Assembly: GCF_023159225.1 (NCBI RefSeq)
Contig: NC_063161.1
Coordinates: 119,450,958 to 119,514,957, forward strand
Source: Perognathus longimembris pacificus
Lineage: Eukaryota > Chordata > Mammalia > Rodentia > Heteromyidae
DNA: 64,000 nt
Direction of reading: 5' to 3'
Under the pieces are notes generated by a model. It was not told where the DNA came from. It did no database searches and saw only the letters and a list, made by a program, of their open reading frames with translations. Within the stretch, counting starts at the first letter, position 1; each line of letters opens with the position of its first letter. The translations under genes and the position numbers were made by a program. Below are positions 1 through 10,224 of the stretch, piece by piece.

Positions 1-243
1 CACAGTGCTGTTCCATGGCAGCCATCTGAATGAGTTTGGGGAAAGGGGGCAAGTGGGCATCTACTGAAGATGGAGAGAATGCCAGGATAAATAGACAATT
101 ACATGCCATCTCTTCTTTCCATGTAAATTGAAAGAGCATGAATTTACAATTCCATCCCTTCCCATATTCTTTAGGATTGAATTTTATTAACTTCTTTTTT
201 TTCTTTCACATTACAAATGTTTCTATTCAAGATCATTTTCTTT
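1..243. other. Intergenic, no gene seen
   Basis: AT-rich unique-looking DNA with T-rich tracts. Short open frames here have no recognisable domain. The last bases (227-243) form the left target-site duplication of the next SINE. Confidence 0.6.
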
Positions 244-453
244 TTTTCTTTCTTTCTTTTTGCCAGTCCTGGGCCTTGGACTCAGGGCCTGAGCACTGTC
301 CCTGGCTTCTTTTTGCTCAAGGCTAGCACTCTGCCACTTGAGCCGCAGCGCCACTTCTGGCCATTTTCTGTATATGTGGTGCTGGGGAATCGAACCTAGG
401 GCTTCATGTATACGAGGCAAGTGCTCTTGCCACTAGGCCATATCCCCAGCCTC
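244..453 (-). mobile_element. IDL-Geo SINE, antisense
   Basis: On the + strand this reads from a poly-pyrimidine (inverted A-tail) through gccagtcctgggccttgg to aggccatatccccagcc, which is the reverse complement of a full two-monomer IDL-Geo SINE. The flanks share a 17-bp target-site duplication, tcaagatcattttcttt, at 227-243 and 454-470. The perfect duplication implies a fairly recent retrotransposition. Confidence 0.92.
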
Positions 454-470
454 TCAAGATCATTTTCTTT

Positions 471-1159
471 AGGCTTAAATTTGCCTCACAATCTTCTACG
501 CCAAAGGAACATCCTATAGTTCTTCTTCAAGTTTCTGTCCTGTCTATCAAATGTCACCTTCCTCTTAGTTACACTTTACCCAAATCTGGCCTTCTTTATC
601 CACACATCTTTCTCCAGTGCCCCTCCATTTCCTCAGGGTGTCACTTGGTTTTTCACAGGCACTGGAGATGGCAGAGTGAAGAAGCTTGAAGTGTACAGGC
701 CACTACACAACTTGGCAGTAGACATAACAGGCAGTTTCTGAGGTGCTGATGCCAACTTTCTCATAGCCCATTCTCAAGAGCCCATATGGATTGTGGTCAG
801 GGCACCAACCAGTCCCTGACCTTTCTAATTTCCTGGCTCCAGAGAGTCTGAGGACACTCAACCACTGGGACCCACCCAGGTTGCTGACAGTCTGCTTGTT
901 TACCAGAGCCTCCCTGGTTTCAGGGCCCTTCCTACAGAAAGTGCTCCTCTCTCAGGGGCTGTTTACTGAGGGCTTCCTCAGTCAGGGATGACCTCCGGAT
1001 GCCAGTCTCTCTGGAATGAAGCACAGAGGTAACCACAAGTTCAGCCGGAATTGAGATACATGTGCTCACTTACCAACTTGAATTTCTGCTATCCGCAGAT
1101 ACCTGGCACCTTGGAGGACAACTTAATATGTCTTTTGCTTCTTAAAATATTTATGATGT
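471..1159. other. Intergenic, no gene seen
   Basis: Mixed-composition sequence with no recognised repeat and no convincing coding signal. A 66-residue open frame at 791-991 owes its apparent repetition to short CAGGG/CCTC words and resembles no family I know. Confidence 0.5.
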
Positions 1160-1359
1160 GGGCTAGGAATGTGGTTTAGTGGTAGAGTGCTTGCCTAGCA
1201 TACATGAAGCCCTGGGTTCCATTCATTAGCATCACATAAACAGAAAAAGCCAGAAGTGGCGCTGTGGCTCAAGTAGTAGAGTGCTAGCCTTGAGCAGAAG
1301 CAGCTCAGGGACAGTGCTCAGGTCCTAATTTTAAGCCCCAAGACTGGCCAAAAAAAAAT
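1160..1359 (+). mobile_element. IDL-Geo SINE, sense
   Basis: The ID-like left monomer (gtggtttagtggtagagtgc, then a diverged B box near ggttccattc) is followed by the Geo right monomer (gtggctcaagtagtagagtg ... gactggcc) and an A-run at about 1350-1357. The word ttatgatg lies on both sides as a short target-site duplication. Confidence 0.88.
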
Positions 1360-1365
1360 TATGAT

Positions 1366-1608
1366 GGAACTGGGTGCCCATGGCTCATGTCTGTGATCCT
1401 AGCTACACAGGAGGCTGAGACATGAGGATCACTATTTGAAGCCAGCCCAGGGAGGAAAGTCCATGAGATTCATCTCCAATTAACCACCAGAAAGCCAAAA
1501 GTAGAGGTATGGCCCAAGTGGTAGATCACCAGCCTTGAGCAAAAAAGCTCAGGGACAGTGTCCAGGCTTGTGTTCAAGCCTCATGACACATACACACATA
1601 CACACACG
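1366..1608 (+). mobile_element. 7SL-headed Geo SINE, sense
   Basis: The left part is B1/Alu-like (catggctcatgtctgtgatc ... aggaggctgaga), then a linker (ctccaattaaccaccag), then the Geo right monomer (ccaagtggtagatcaccagc, cttgagc). It ends in an ACAC-rich tail rather than pure A. Confidence 0.85.
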
Positions 1609-1777
1609 ATGGAGATTGAGAGGCAAATTTAGTATCTGACATTTTTGCTCATGCTCTAGGGATCTACCAATTGAGCCATGCGCCATCCCATGACAAAATT
1701 TTAAGCATCTACAAAGTACAGAGTATTGTCCCTGATCCTAATTTTAACAGTCATCTATTTGCAGCCACAGTTCCTCC

Positions 1778-1962
1778 TGTTGTAGAGCTGACTCCATCTT
1801 GATTAGGGAAACATGGTAGGAAATGTTGGGAGGAATAGAGCTGGCTCCATCTTGATTAGGGAAACATGGTAGGAAATGTTGGGAGGAATAGAGCTGGCTC
1901 CATCTTGATTATTAGGTCAACCTGACCCCAAAATTCTGCTTCTGTAAGTGGCTTGTTTGTTT
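1778..1962 (+). mobile_element. ERV1-type solo LTR, 5' (U3) part
   Basis: The left half of an LTR begins TGTTGTAG and is preceded by CTCC (1774-1777), which is repeated right after the LTR's terminal CA at 8947-8950. It holds 53-bp direct repeats starting at 1785 (gagctgactccatcttgatt), 1838 and, partially, 1891, as expected for U3 enhancer repeats. An antisense L1 interrupts the element here. No internal retroviral genes are present, so it is a solo LTR. Confidence 0.75.
1785..1911 (+). repeat. 53-bp direct repeats in LTR U3
   Basis: Two near-identical 53-bp units start at 1785 and 1838, with a third partial unit at 1891. Each begins with gagctg(a/g)ctccatcttgatta. Tandem repeats in U3 are typical enhancer modules of gammaretroviral LTRs; any enhancer activity here is inferred. 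Confidence 0.85.
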
Positions 1963-1974
1963 GTTTGTTTTTTA

Positions 1975-2454
1975 ATTTATTTGTTTATTAATTGAACACA
2001 AATTTTTTGACAAGGTGTTGTACAAAAAGGGTACAGTTACATAGTAGGGCAGTGTGTACATTTCTTGTGATATCTTACGTCCTGTTTTTCTATCTCTTCT
2101 CTAGGTCCGGTAGACATATATACAATATACAATGTATCAAAAACATATACAGTAGCCACGTGGCCACACCCAAGAAAGTTCGTCTAGGGCTTTAAATGTA
2201 ATGTCGATATTAGACCATATGTCAACAGTAGTCTTATATGAACATACATACCTAGCTTTTGAGCTATTGTATTCTCCTGAGAGGTCAATTTTTGACCTTT
2301 ATATGTTGAGTAATTGTTTGGTTTTAGTTACATACTGTTGGGTCGCTGCCCCAATCCTGTGGGGAATACTATTTGACAAGCAGTTTTTGGTTTCACAGAC
2401 TTGGTCTCTACTGTCTCTCTGTCTCCTTTTGTTAACAGTCATATATCAGGGAGA
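1975..2454 (-). repeat. L1 3' UTR
   Basis: This sequence lies between the ORF2 stop region and the A-tail of the antisense L1. It lacks the G-rich tract seen in the L1 ends at 31820-32596 and 57450-57989, so it belongs to a different 3'-UTR lineage. The terminal part (gtacagttacatagtagggc on the + strand) resembles the end of the other antisense L1 relics in the window. Confidence 0.7.
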
Positions 2455-5400
2455 TCATGCCCCTTTGTTTCTGTGTTCTAGGCTTGTCTCCCTCAACATT
2501 AATTGTTCGAGTTCTGACCATTTCCCTGCGAATAACAATATTTCACCATTCCTAATCGCTATGTAGTATTCCATTGTGTATAAGTACCGTATTTTTTGGA
2601 TCCATTCGTCTGTGGAGGGGCATCTGGGTTGTTTCCATATTTTGGCTATTGTGAATTGTGCCATGATAACATGGAAGTACAAATGTCTTTTTGATATCTT
2701 GGGTTTTGCTGTTTAGGATAGATGCGTAGGAGTGGTATGGCTGGGTCATAGGGTAGGTCTATATTGGGCTTTTTGAGAAACCTCCATACTGTTCTCCAAA
2801 GTGGTTGTACTAATTTGCACTCCCACCAACAATGGAGAAGGGTTCCTCTTTCCCCCCACCCCCTCCAGCATTTGTTGTTGCCTGAGTTCAGAGTATAGGC
2901 CATTCTAACTGGGTTGAGGTGGTATCTCAGGGTTGTTTTTATTTGCATTTCCTTTACTACCAGGATGTTGAGCATTTCCTCATGTGTTTCTTTGCCATTC
3001 TTTATATCTTCTCTTGTGAAGTCTCTCTTTAGCTCTTTTGCCCATTTCCTAATTGGTTTATTGGGCTTGGAGGGGCTTAGTTTTTTGAGTTCTCTGTAGA
3101 TGACAGATATCAGGCCTTTGTCTGTTGCTGTGCTGGTAAATATCCTTTCCCATATCGTTGGCTGTCTTTCTATTTTGGTGGCTATGTCCTTAGCTGTGCT
3201 GAAACTTTTTAATTTGTAGTAGTCCCATTTGTCGAGTCTTTCCCCTATTTGTTGTGCCCCTGGGACTCTATTCAGGAAGTTCCTTCCTGTGCCTGTAAGT
3301 TCTAGCGTCTTTCCTACTCTGTCCTTCAGTAGTTTAAAGGATTCAGGTCTGATATTGAGGTCCTTGATCCATTTTGAGTTGATCTTGGTGCATGGTGATA
3401 GGTTTGGGTCTACTTTGAGTTTTCTGCATATGGCTGCCCAGTTCTCCCAGCACCAGTAGTTGAAGAGGCTATGTTTATTCCATTGTATGTCTTTAGCTCC
3501 TTTGTCGAATATCAGTTGGCTGTAAGATTGTGGTTGTATTTCTGGGTCTTCAATTCTAATCCATTGGTCTTCTGATCTGTTTTTATACCAATACCATGCT
3601 GTTTTTGTTATGATGGCCTTGTAGTAGAGCTTGAAGTCTGGTATTGTGAAACAGCTCCTACACTGCTTTTTTTTTTGCCTAGAATTGCTTTGGCTATTCT
3701 AGGTTTTTTGCTGTTCCGTATGAATTTATGGATTGGTTTCTCTATTTCAGTGAAGAATGTGGCTGGGATTTTGATAGGGATTGCATTGAATTTGTATAAC
3801 AATTTGGGCAATATGGCCATTTTCACTATATTGATTCTGCCTACCCATGAGCATGGGAGGTCTTTCCATCTCCTTGTGTCTTCTTTGATTTCTCTTATTA
3901 GATTTTTATAGTTTTCATTAAATAGGTCTGTCATGTCCTTGGTTAAGTTGATCCCTAGCTACTTTATTCTATTTTTGGCTACTGTAAATGGAATTGTTTC
4001 CAAAATTTCCTTTTCTGTTTGTATATTGCTGGTGTACAGAAAAGCTGCTGACTTTTGTGGATTGATTTTGTATCCTGCTACTTTGCCAAATTGGTTTATT
4101 AGGTGTAGGAGTTTGGGTACTGAGGTTTTTTGGGTCCTTCAGATATAAGATCATGTCATCTGCGAATAGGGGTAACTTGATTTCTTCCTTGCCGATGTGG
4201 ATGCCTTTGATGTCCTCCTCTTGCCTTATTGCTATGGCTAGGGATTCCAGCACTATGTTGAAAAGAAGTGGGGAGAGTGGGCATCCTTGTCTTGTTCCTG
4301 AGTTTAGGGGGAATGATTTAAGTTTCTCTCCATTTAATATGATATTAGCAGTTGGTCTGTTGTATATGGCTTTTATTGTTTTGAGGAATGTTCCATCTAT
4401 TCCTGTTCTCTCCAAAGCTTTTAATAGGTATGGATGTTGTATTTTGTCAAAGGCTTTTTGGGCATCGACTGAGATAACAATGTAATTCTTAATTTTAGAT
4501 CTGTTTATGTGGTGAATTACGTTGATTGATTTACGGATGTTGAACCATCCTTGTGACTGTGGGTTGAAGCCTACTTGGTCATGATGTATAATTTTCTTGA
4601 TCAGTTTCTGGATCCTGTTAGCTAATATTTTATTGAGGAGCTTTGCATCTGTGTTCATTAGCGATATTGGTCTGTAGTTCTCTTTTTTTGTTGGGTCTTT
4701 GCCTGGTTTGGGAATGAGTATGATATTAGCTTCGTAGAATGAGTTTGGGATTTTTCCCTCTGTTTCTATTTTGCGGAAGAGTTTGAGGAGTATTGGTATT
4801 AGCTCCTCACTAAAGGTTTTGTAGAATTTGTTGGTGAATCCATCTGGGCCTGGGCTTTTCTTAGTAGGGAGGTTCTTGATTACCTCCTGTATCTCACTGT
4901 AAGTTATTGGTTTATTTAGTTGACTTATTTCTTCTTGGTTCAGTTTGGGCAGTTTGTACTTCTCTAAGAATTGATCCATTTCTGTAAAATTATTGTTTTT
5001 TTGCTGAGTAGAGGTTTTGGAAATAGCTCCTTATGATTGTTTGAATATCGTGTGTACTTGTTGTAATTTTTCCGGCGGAGTCCTTGATTTTACGTATATG
5101 AGTCTCTTCTCTTCTTTGTTTTGTAAGTCTTGCAAGGGGTCTGTCAATTTTGTTTATTTTCTCAAAGAACCAGCTTTTAGTCTTATTTATTTGTTGAATG
5201 GTCTTTCTATTTTCAATCAGATTTATCTCTTCTTTAATCTTTGTGATCTCTCCCCTCCTAGTCGTTTTAGATTCTGTCATTTCTTGTTTCTCCAGTTGTT
5301 TTAGTTTCATCGTGAGGTTATTCACCTGCTCTGCTTCCATTCTTTTAATGTGAGTGCTGAGGGCAATGATCTTGCCCCTCAGTACTGCCTTAGCTGTGTC

Positions 5401-6264
5401 CCATAGGTTTCTTTGTGATGTGTTTTCATTGTCATTGTGGCTTATGAATTCATTGATTTCATCTTTAATTTGGTCTGTGGCCCAAGTGTTGAATAGCAGT
5501 GTGGGGTTTAGCCTCCAAGAGTGTGTATAGCCTCTGTGGTATCCTTTGTTGTTGAGGGTTACCTTTAATCCACTGTGATCAGATATAATACATGGGATGA
5601 CATCAATACTTTTGTATTTGCTGAGGTTCTTTGTGTGGGCTATGACGTGGTCTATTTTGGAATATGATCCATGGGCTGCTGAAAAGAAGGTGTATTGGGT
5701 CTCTGTAGGGTGGAAGGTTCTATGTAGGTCTGTCAGATCCATTTGGGAAATGCTGTTATTTAGGTCCTCAGCTCCCTTGCTAATCCTCTGGGTGTTGGAT
5801 CTGTCTCTTGGAGAGAGAGGGGTATTAAAGTCACCCACTATGATTGTGTTTGCGTCTAACTTGCACTGTAATTTTGTGAGAATTTGCTTGACATATGTAG
5901 GGCCTCTTTTGTTCGGTGAGTATACATTTATCACCGTGATGTCTTGATTCTGGATTTTTCCTTGTATTAATATGTAGTGTCCTTCTTTGTCTTTTTGGGT
6001 TGATTTTAATGAGAAGTCCAGCTTGTCTGAGATCGGGATGGCTACACCTGCTGTTTTGGTGGGTGCATTTGCTTGGTAGATCTTGCTCCATCCTTTCATT
6101 CGAAGCCTGTTTTTGTCCCTTGCTGTAAGGTGGGTCTCTTGTAGACAGCAGATATCAACTTTTTGTTTGCGAATACATTCTGCCAGTCTGCTCCTCTTTA
6201 TCGGGGAGTTTAAACCATTTATATTTAAAGAGATCAAGGATAAGGGTGTATTTTCTCCTTCCAT
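2455..6264 (-). pseudogene. L1 ORF2 (endonuclease-reverse transcriptase), frameshifted
   Basis: The AP-endonuclease domain is open from 6264 to 4990 (424 residues), with motifs SLNINGLN, CLQETHL, VGDFNTPLS, SKIDHVIAH and SDHSGLKVTL. That frame closes at a stop just after an A7 run (T7 near 4998-5004). The reverse-transcriptase domain then runs in another frame (4979-3969), with [40 protein letters not shown] and the catalytic [10 protein letters not shown] second frameshift follows that catalytic block. C-terminal pieces continue at 3934-3608 and 2975-2455, including the cysteine-rich segment [18 protein letters not shown]2 would nick and reverse-transcribe at the target in L1 mobilisation; this copy cannot make the whole protein. 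Confidence 0.93.
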
Positions 6265-6307
6265 TTTCTTGTTGGGCTGTTTTTTCCTCTTTTTTTTTTT
6301 CTTGTCT

Positions 6308-7434
6308 TTAGTGAGCTGTTCTTTCTGTTGGACTTTGGCTATTGTAGTTTCTTTCTGATTCTGTCTGTGTGTCTTTTACGATCTCTGTTGGGTGGAGCTC
6401 CCCTCTTAGAATTCGCTGTAGGGCTGGTTTTTTATTCACATACTCCTTTAGCTCCTCTTTGGTGTGGAAAGATCTGGTTCTCCCTTCAAATGTGAACTCC
6501 AATTTCGCTGGATATTTGATCCGAGGTTGCAAATTGTTAGCCTGAAGTACTTGGATGGTGTTCTTCCACTCACTTCGTGCTTGGTAAGTTTGTGTGGATA
6601 AGTCAGCTGTTATTCGAGTCCTCTTCCCATTGTAGAAAGTTTCTTTCTTCGCTTTGGCTGAATTCAGAATTTGCTCTTTAATATTGAGGTCTGTAGTCTT
6701 GAATATTATGTGCCTTGGGGTGGCTTTTCTGGGGTCTGGCCTGCCAGGTGTCCTATAGGCTTCAGTTACCTGGATGGGGTTCCCTGTGAGATTGGGGAAG
6801 TTTTCTGCAATAACTTTATTGAGAACATGATTAAGCCCTCTGTTCTGGTATTCGGCTCCTTCTTCTATTCCAATTATGCGCAGATTATATCTCTTGTCTT
6901 TGTCCATTAGTTCCTGGATTAGTCTGCCCTGAAGCTTCACCTTTTCTTGGAGTGTGGTCATTTTCTGGTTGTTGTCGGCTGCTTCATCGTCTAGGCGAGA
7001 GATTCTGGATTCCATATGGTCCACTCTTTGTGTTATGGTTTCAATTGCGGAGTTTATGGATGTCAGAGAGCTATTTATGGTTGTCAGATCAGCTCTGATC
7101 GTGGAAATTTCTTCCTTTAAAGAGTTGTATTTTAAATCTATTTTTTCATGCATTTCAATTCTCAGGATGTGAAGATTTTCTTTAAAGGATCCATTTTTGT
7201 ATCCATTTTTGCTTCCATTTCTTTCTTGGCTTCCTGGGTGTCCTTCAAGATTTCCGCTCTAAAGTCCTGGAATTGTTTTCTGATTTCATTTCTGATGCTT
7301 TCCATCATTCCTGTTAACATGGCCTCATTTGCTTTTTTAATCTCCATCTCCTCTTCAGTCGTGCTGCTTTTTGGAGCTGGCGAGTTGGCTTGCCCTTTGA
7401 TGAACTGTGTTATGTTTCTTTGTGATTTGCGCAT
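6308..7434 (-). pseudogene. L1 ORF1 (RNA-binding chaperone), frameshifted
   Basis: The likely start is the ATG at 7434 (MRKSQRNITQFIKGQ), inside a longer open frame that extends into the 5' UTR. That frame runs to a stop at 7162. The rest of the protein is in another frame from 7153 to 6308 (281 residues), so a single-base shift lies near 7180-7200. Visible parts are a heptad-rich coiled coil (ISTIRADLTTINSSLTSINS), an RRM-like core (RYNLRIIGI) and a basic C-terminal domain (RTRITADLSTQTYQARSEW). ORF1p coats L1 RNA as a trimer; this copy is broken. Confidence 0.9.
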
Positions 7435-8664
7435 CTGGAGATCTGTGGATAGCTTCTCAGGTTTGGTTTGTAGCTCTGCCCTCCCTCCTATGTAGGTGTG
7501 TCTACGGCAGCAGGTGCTGCTGCTGTGGCCCCGCCCACCAGTGCAGGGTACGCCTACCAGAGTGGGCGCTGTTGCCAGGGGGTCCCGCCCTCCTGTGCAC
7601 TGTGTGCCCGCTACAACAGGCTCTGGCGCTGTGGCCCCGTCCACTTTAGCGGGGTACGCCTCCCAGAGCGAGCCCCGGGTTGTTGGGCTGTGTTTGCGCC
7701 CTCCCACAAGTACGTTGGAGGGGTGGTATGTGTGGGGCCCAGTGGGATCGACTGTCCAGGTGTGGGTTAGCACCCTCAGACCTCACCTCCGCTGCGAGGG
7801 AGGGACGTGATCAGGCCCAGGTGTCCCTGCTGGGCTGGTATTGCCCACCAGCGCCTGTGATTTTAGTTTAAGAGTCCGCGAGGTCTAGGCGCCTCGGGTG
7901 GGGCTTGCACTGTCGGCCGTCCCCCGGCCCCTGTTGGGAAGGGGGCAGGGCGGGTTCTGCCAGTTCAGGAACCTGTGGGGCCTTGGGGCTGCTCTGCCCT
8001 TCCCCTGCTAAACTGACTTCCCAGCGCCCGAAGGGAGCTTCCCGCCTGATTTGGGGGTTCTTTGTTCCCACGGGGTGGGGAGGGGGAGGGAGGGAGATCT
8101 AGCTTCTTTGTAGGGCTTGGGTCTCTGATAGCTGGTCTCCCGTTGGGTGAGGGGGTAATGGGGGACTCATTGATCCTGGATTGTGTGTGTGTCCCGCGCA
8201 GCCGTTGGTCCCTCAGGGGGTGGCGAAGTGTCGTGGTGGCTTCTCCGGTTCCCTCCTGCCACGCTGGGTTCCCCTGTCTGAACCCGGTGTGGACCCGAAC
8301 TTCTCGTCGCTGCCGGTGTGTCTTGGTCCGCACCCTCCCTAGTGACCGTGGGGTCTCCCGCTATCTGAATTCTGCGGTCCCGGCAGCCTGTCTGCCGATC
8401 GCCGGGTTCCTCTTTCCCAGCCTGGCTCTGTTTGGGCCAGGATCGGCTGGTGGGGGGAGGGTGCCCCGGAGATTCTCCGGCTCCGTGTAGGTTTTCGGCT
8501 CTTCTTTTTTGCTCCTTTTTGTTTTCCTGTGTTTCTCCACTGCTTCTGGCTGCTGGTTTTGCTGGGTTCTTGATGGGGTGTTGGGTGTTGGAGTTCCCAG
8601 CTCGCTATTCAGTTGGGGCGAGTCGGGGTGCCTCCCTACTCTGTCGGCGCCATCTTTCTCGCTC
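7435..8664 (-). promoter_or_regulatory. L1 5' UTR with internal promoter
   Basis: A GC- and CpG-rich block precedes ORF1, in contrast to the AT-rich surroundings. A YY1-like motif (aagatggcg on the - strand, 8649-8657) sits within about 15 bp of the 5' end, as in human L1. An imperfect duplication with a period near 106 bp is seen at about 7522 and 7628 (gctgtggccccg, then gggtacgcct). No monomer array like that of mouse L1 is evident. Confidence 0.75.
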
Positions 8665-8946
8665 GGCTTGCTTGTTATTTGCTCTACCCCCTGTGTCAAC
8701 TTCCTACATCTGTGCAACACTTGCTTGTTTGTTGCTTACTCTACCGCCGGTGTCAAGCCCCTACATCTGTGCTACGCTTTTACATTTATAAACCCTGCTA
8801 ACTGAAGGGTCGGGGCTCTCAATCCAGATCCGCTGCGTCGGTGATGGTTATGAGTCCAGGCTCAAGTTTGCAATTAAGACTCTTGTGTGTTTGCATCGGA
8901 ATCAGCTCCTTGGTGGTCTTTGGGGACCCCAAATCTGGGCATAACA
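8665..8946 (+). mobile_element. ERV1-type solo LTR, 3' (U3-R-U5) part
   Basis: This is the continuation of the LTR beyond the L1. It holds another imperfect 53-bp duplication (8667 and 8720, both cttgcttgtt), a TATA-like tttataaa at about 8785-8793, and a U5-like end with ttgcatcggaatc and ggtggtctttggggacccc before the terminal ATAACA at 8946. The ttgcatc(c/g)gaatc block is characteristic of gammaretroviral U5. CTCC at 8947-8950 matches 1774-1777 (4-bp duplication). Confidence 0.75.
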
Positions 8947-9141
8947 CTCCATCCATACTTCAAATCAACACCATTCCCCATTACTTCATTCCAAATCTCA
9001 GATACTATATTTAATCTATATTTCAGTTTATGTCTCTAAAGTACAGTTCTCCTTTTTGGTTTATTTTTGGGTTTGGTCAGGTTTATTGAGGTATAATATA
9101 CATACAGTAAAGCTTTTACAAAATATAGTCCTGAAGTTTTA

Positions 9142-9360
9142 TTTATTTTATTATTATTTTTTCTTTTGGCCAGTCCTGGGGTTTGAACTCAGGGCCTGAG
9201 CACTGTCCCTGGCTTCTTTTTGCTCAAGGCTAGCACTCTACCACTTGAGCCACAGAGCCACTTCTGGCTGTTCTCTATATATGTGGTGCTGAGGACTCGA
9301 ACCCAGGGCTTCATGCATACAAGGCAAGCCCTCTTGCCACTAGGCCATATTCCCAGCCCC
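9142..9360 (-). mobile_element. IDL-Geo SINE, antisense
   Basis: A full two-monomer copy reads gccagtcctggggtttgaac to aggccatattcccagcc on the + strand. A 15-bp duplication, agtcctgaagtttta, flanks it at 9127-9141 and 9361-9375. Confidence 0.92.
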
Positions 9361-9574
9361 AGTCCTGAAGTTTTAGTAACTCATAAAGTCATGTAGTTAT
9401 TACAATCTTTGTAAAGAACAGTTTTACCACTTCTCCACATTCCCCCACACGCATTTGCAGTGAACTCCCCTTCCATTCCCAGTGTATGTATTCCAGTAGT
9501 TTTATCTTCCCTAGAATGCTTCAAAAGTGGAATCACAGTATATGTCTTTGGGAAGCCTCTCCATTTATTTATTT

Positions 9575-9797
9575 ATTTATACTTTATTTTTTGCCAGTCC
9601 TGGGGCTTGAACTCAGGGCCTAGACTCTGTCCCTGAGCTTTTTTTTTTTTTTTTTTTTGCTCAAGGCTAGCACTCTACCACTTGAGCCACAGCACCATTC
9701 TGGCTTTTTCTTTTTATGTGGTACTGAGAAATCAAACCCAGGGTTTCATGCATGTTAGGCAAGTACTCTACCATTAAGGCACATTCCCAGTCCCAGC
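9575..9797 (-). mobile_element. IDL-Geo SINE, antisense
   Basis: It runs from gccagtcctggggcttgaac to ggcacattcccagtccc. An extra internal T-run (about 9640-9658) sits in the Geo monomer. It is more diverged than the neighbouring copy. Confidence 0.85.
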
Positions 9798-9939
9798 CTC
9801 TCCTTTTAAAACATATCTGTAACACTATCAACAAATCACCCCCAAATCAATAAGAATGCCTGGATTTCATCAAATAGCCAATGTTCACAATCCATAATTG
9901 TCCTAACAGGTATTTTTAATATTCTCATCCTAGGTCAAA

Positions 9940-10172
9940 ATCTTGTTTTTTTTTTTTTTTTTTTTTTTTTTTCTGTCAGTGGTAGGGCTTGAACTCTGGT
10001 CCTGGGCACGATCCCTGAGCTCTTCAACTCAAGGTTAGTGCTATACCACTTGAGCCACAGCACTACTTCTGGTTTTCTGGTGGTTCATTGGAGATATGGG
10101 TCTCACCAACTTTTCTTCCTCGGGCTGAGTAGCTAGAATTACAGGCATGAGCCACTGGAGCCTGGTTTGCCA
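9940..10172 (-). mobile_element. 7SL-headed Geo SINE, antisense
   Basis: A T-run at 9947-9973 (inverted A-tail) leads into the Geo monomer (ccacttgagccacagcac), the linker (tggtggttcattggagat) and a shortened B1-like head (gagtagctagaattacaggc). The middle of the 7SL part is deleted. Confidence 0.82.
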
Positions 10173-10224
10173 CTGTTTTTTTTTTTTTATGTCTTTTAAA
10201 AGTCCTATAGGTTTGTTCATCTTT

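Larger units (their letters stand above)
1963..8664 (-). mobile_element. Near full-length L1 retrotransposon, antisense
   Basis: An element of about 6.7 kb reads right to left: GC-rich 5' UTR (about 8664-7435), ORF1 (7434-6308), ORF2 (6264 to about 2455), 3' UTR (2455 to about 1975) and an A-rich tail (T-rich at 1955-1980). The 5' end has a YY1-like site (revcomp aagatggcg at 8649-8657), as in other mammalian L1s. A weak duplication, ggcttg(t/c)ttgtt(t/a), flanks it at 1950-1962 and 8665-8677. Both ORFs are frameshifted, so it is inactive in cis, but its full length marks it as relatively young. Confidence 0.92.

Noticed and set aside
2201..2566. 121-residue + strand frame
   Set aside because: It is the opposite strand of the L1 ORF2 end and 3' UTR, so a shadow frame.
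7407..8805. Several + and - strand frames of 80-142 residues
   Set aside because: They lie in the GC-rich 5' UTR of the antisense L1 and have no relation to ORF1 or to host proteins.
1778..8946. A complete endogenous retrovirus
   Set aside because: Only LTR sequence flanks the L1. No gag, pol or env remains, and what looked like internal sequence is L1.
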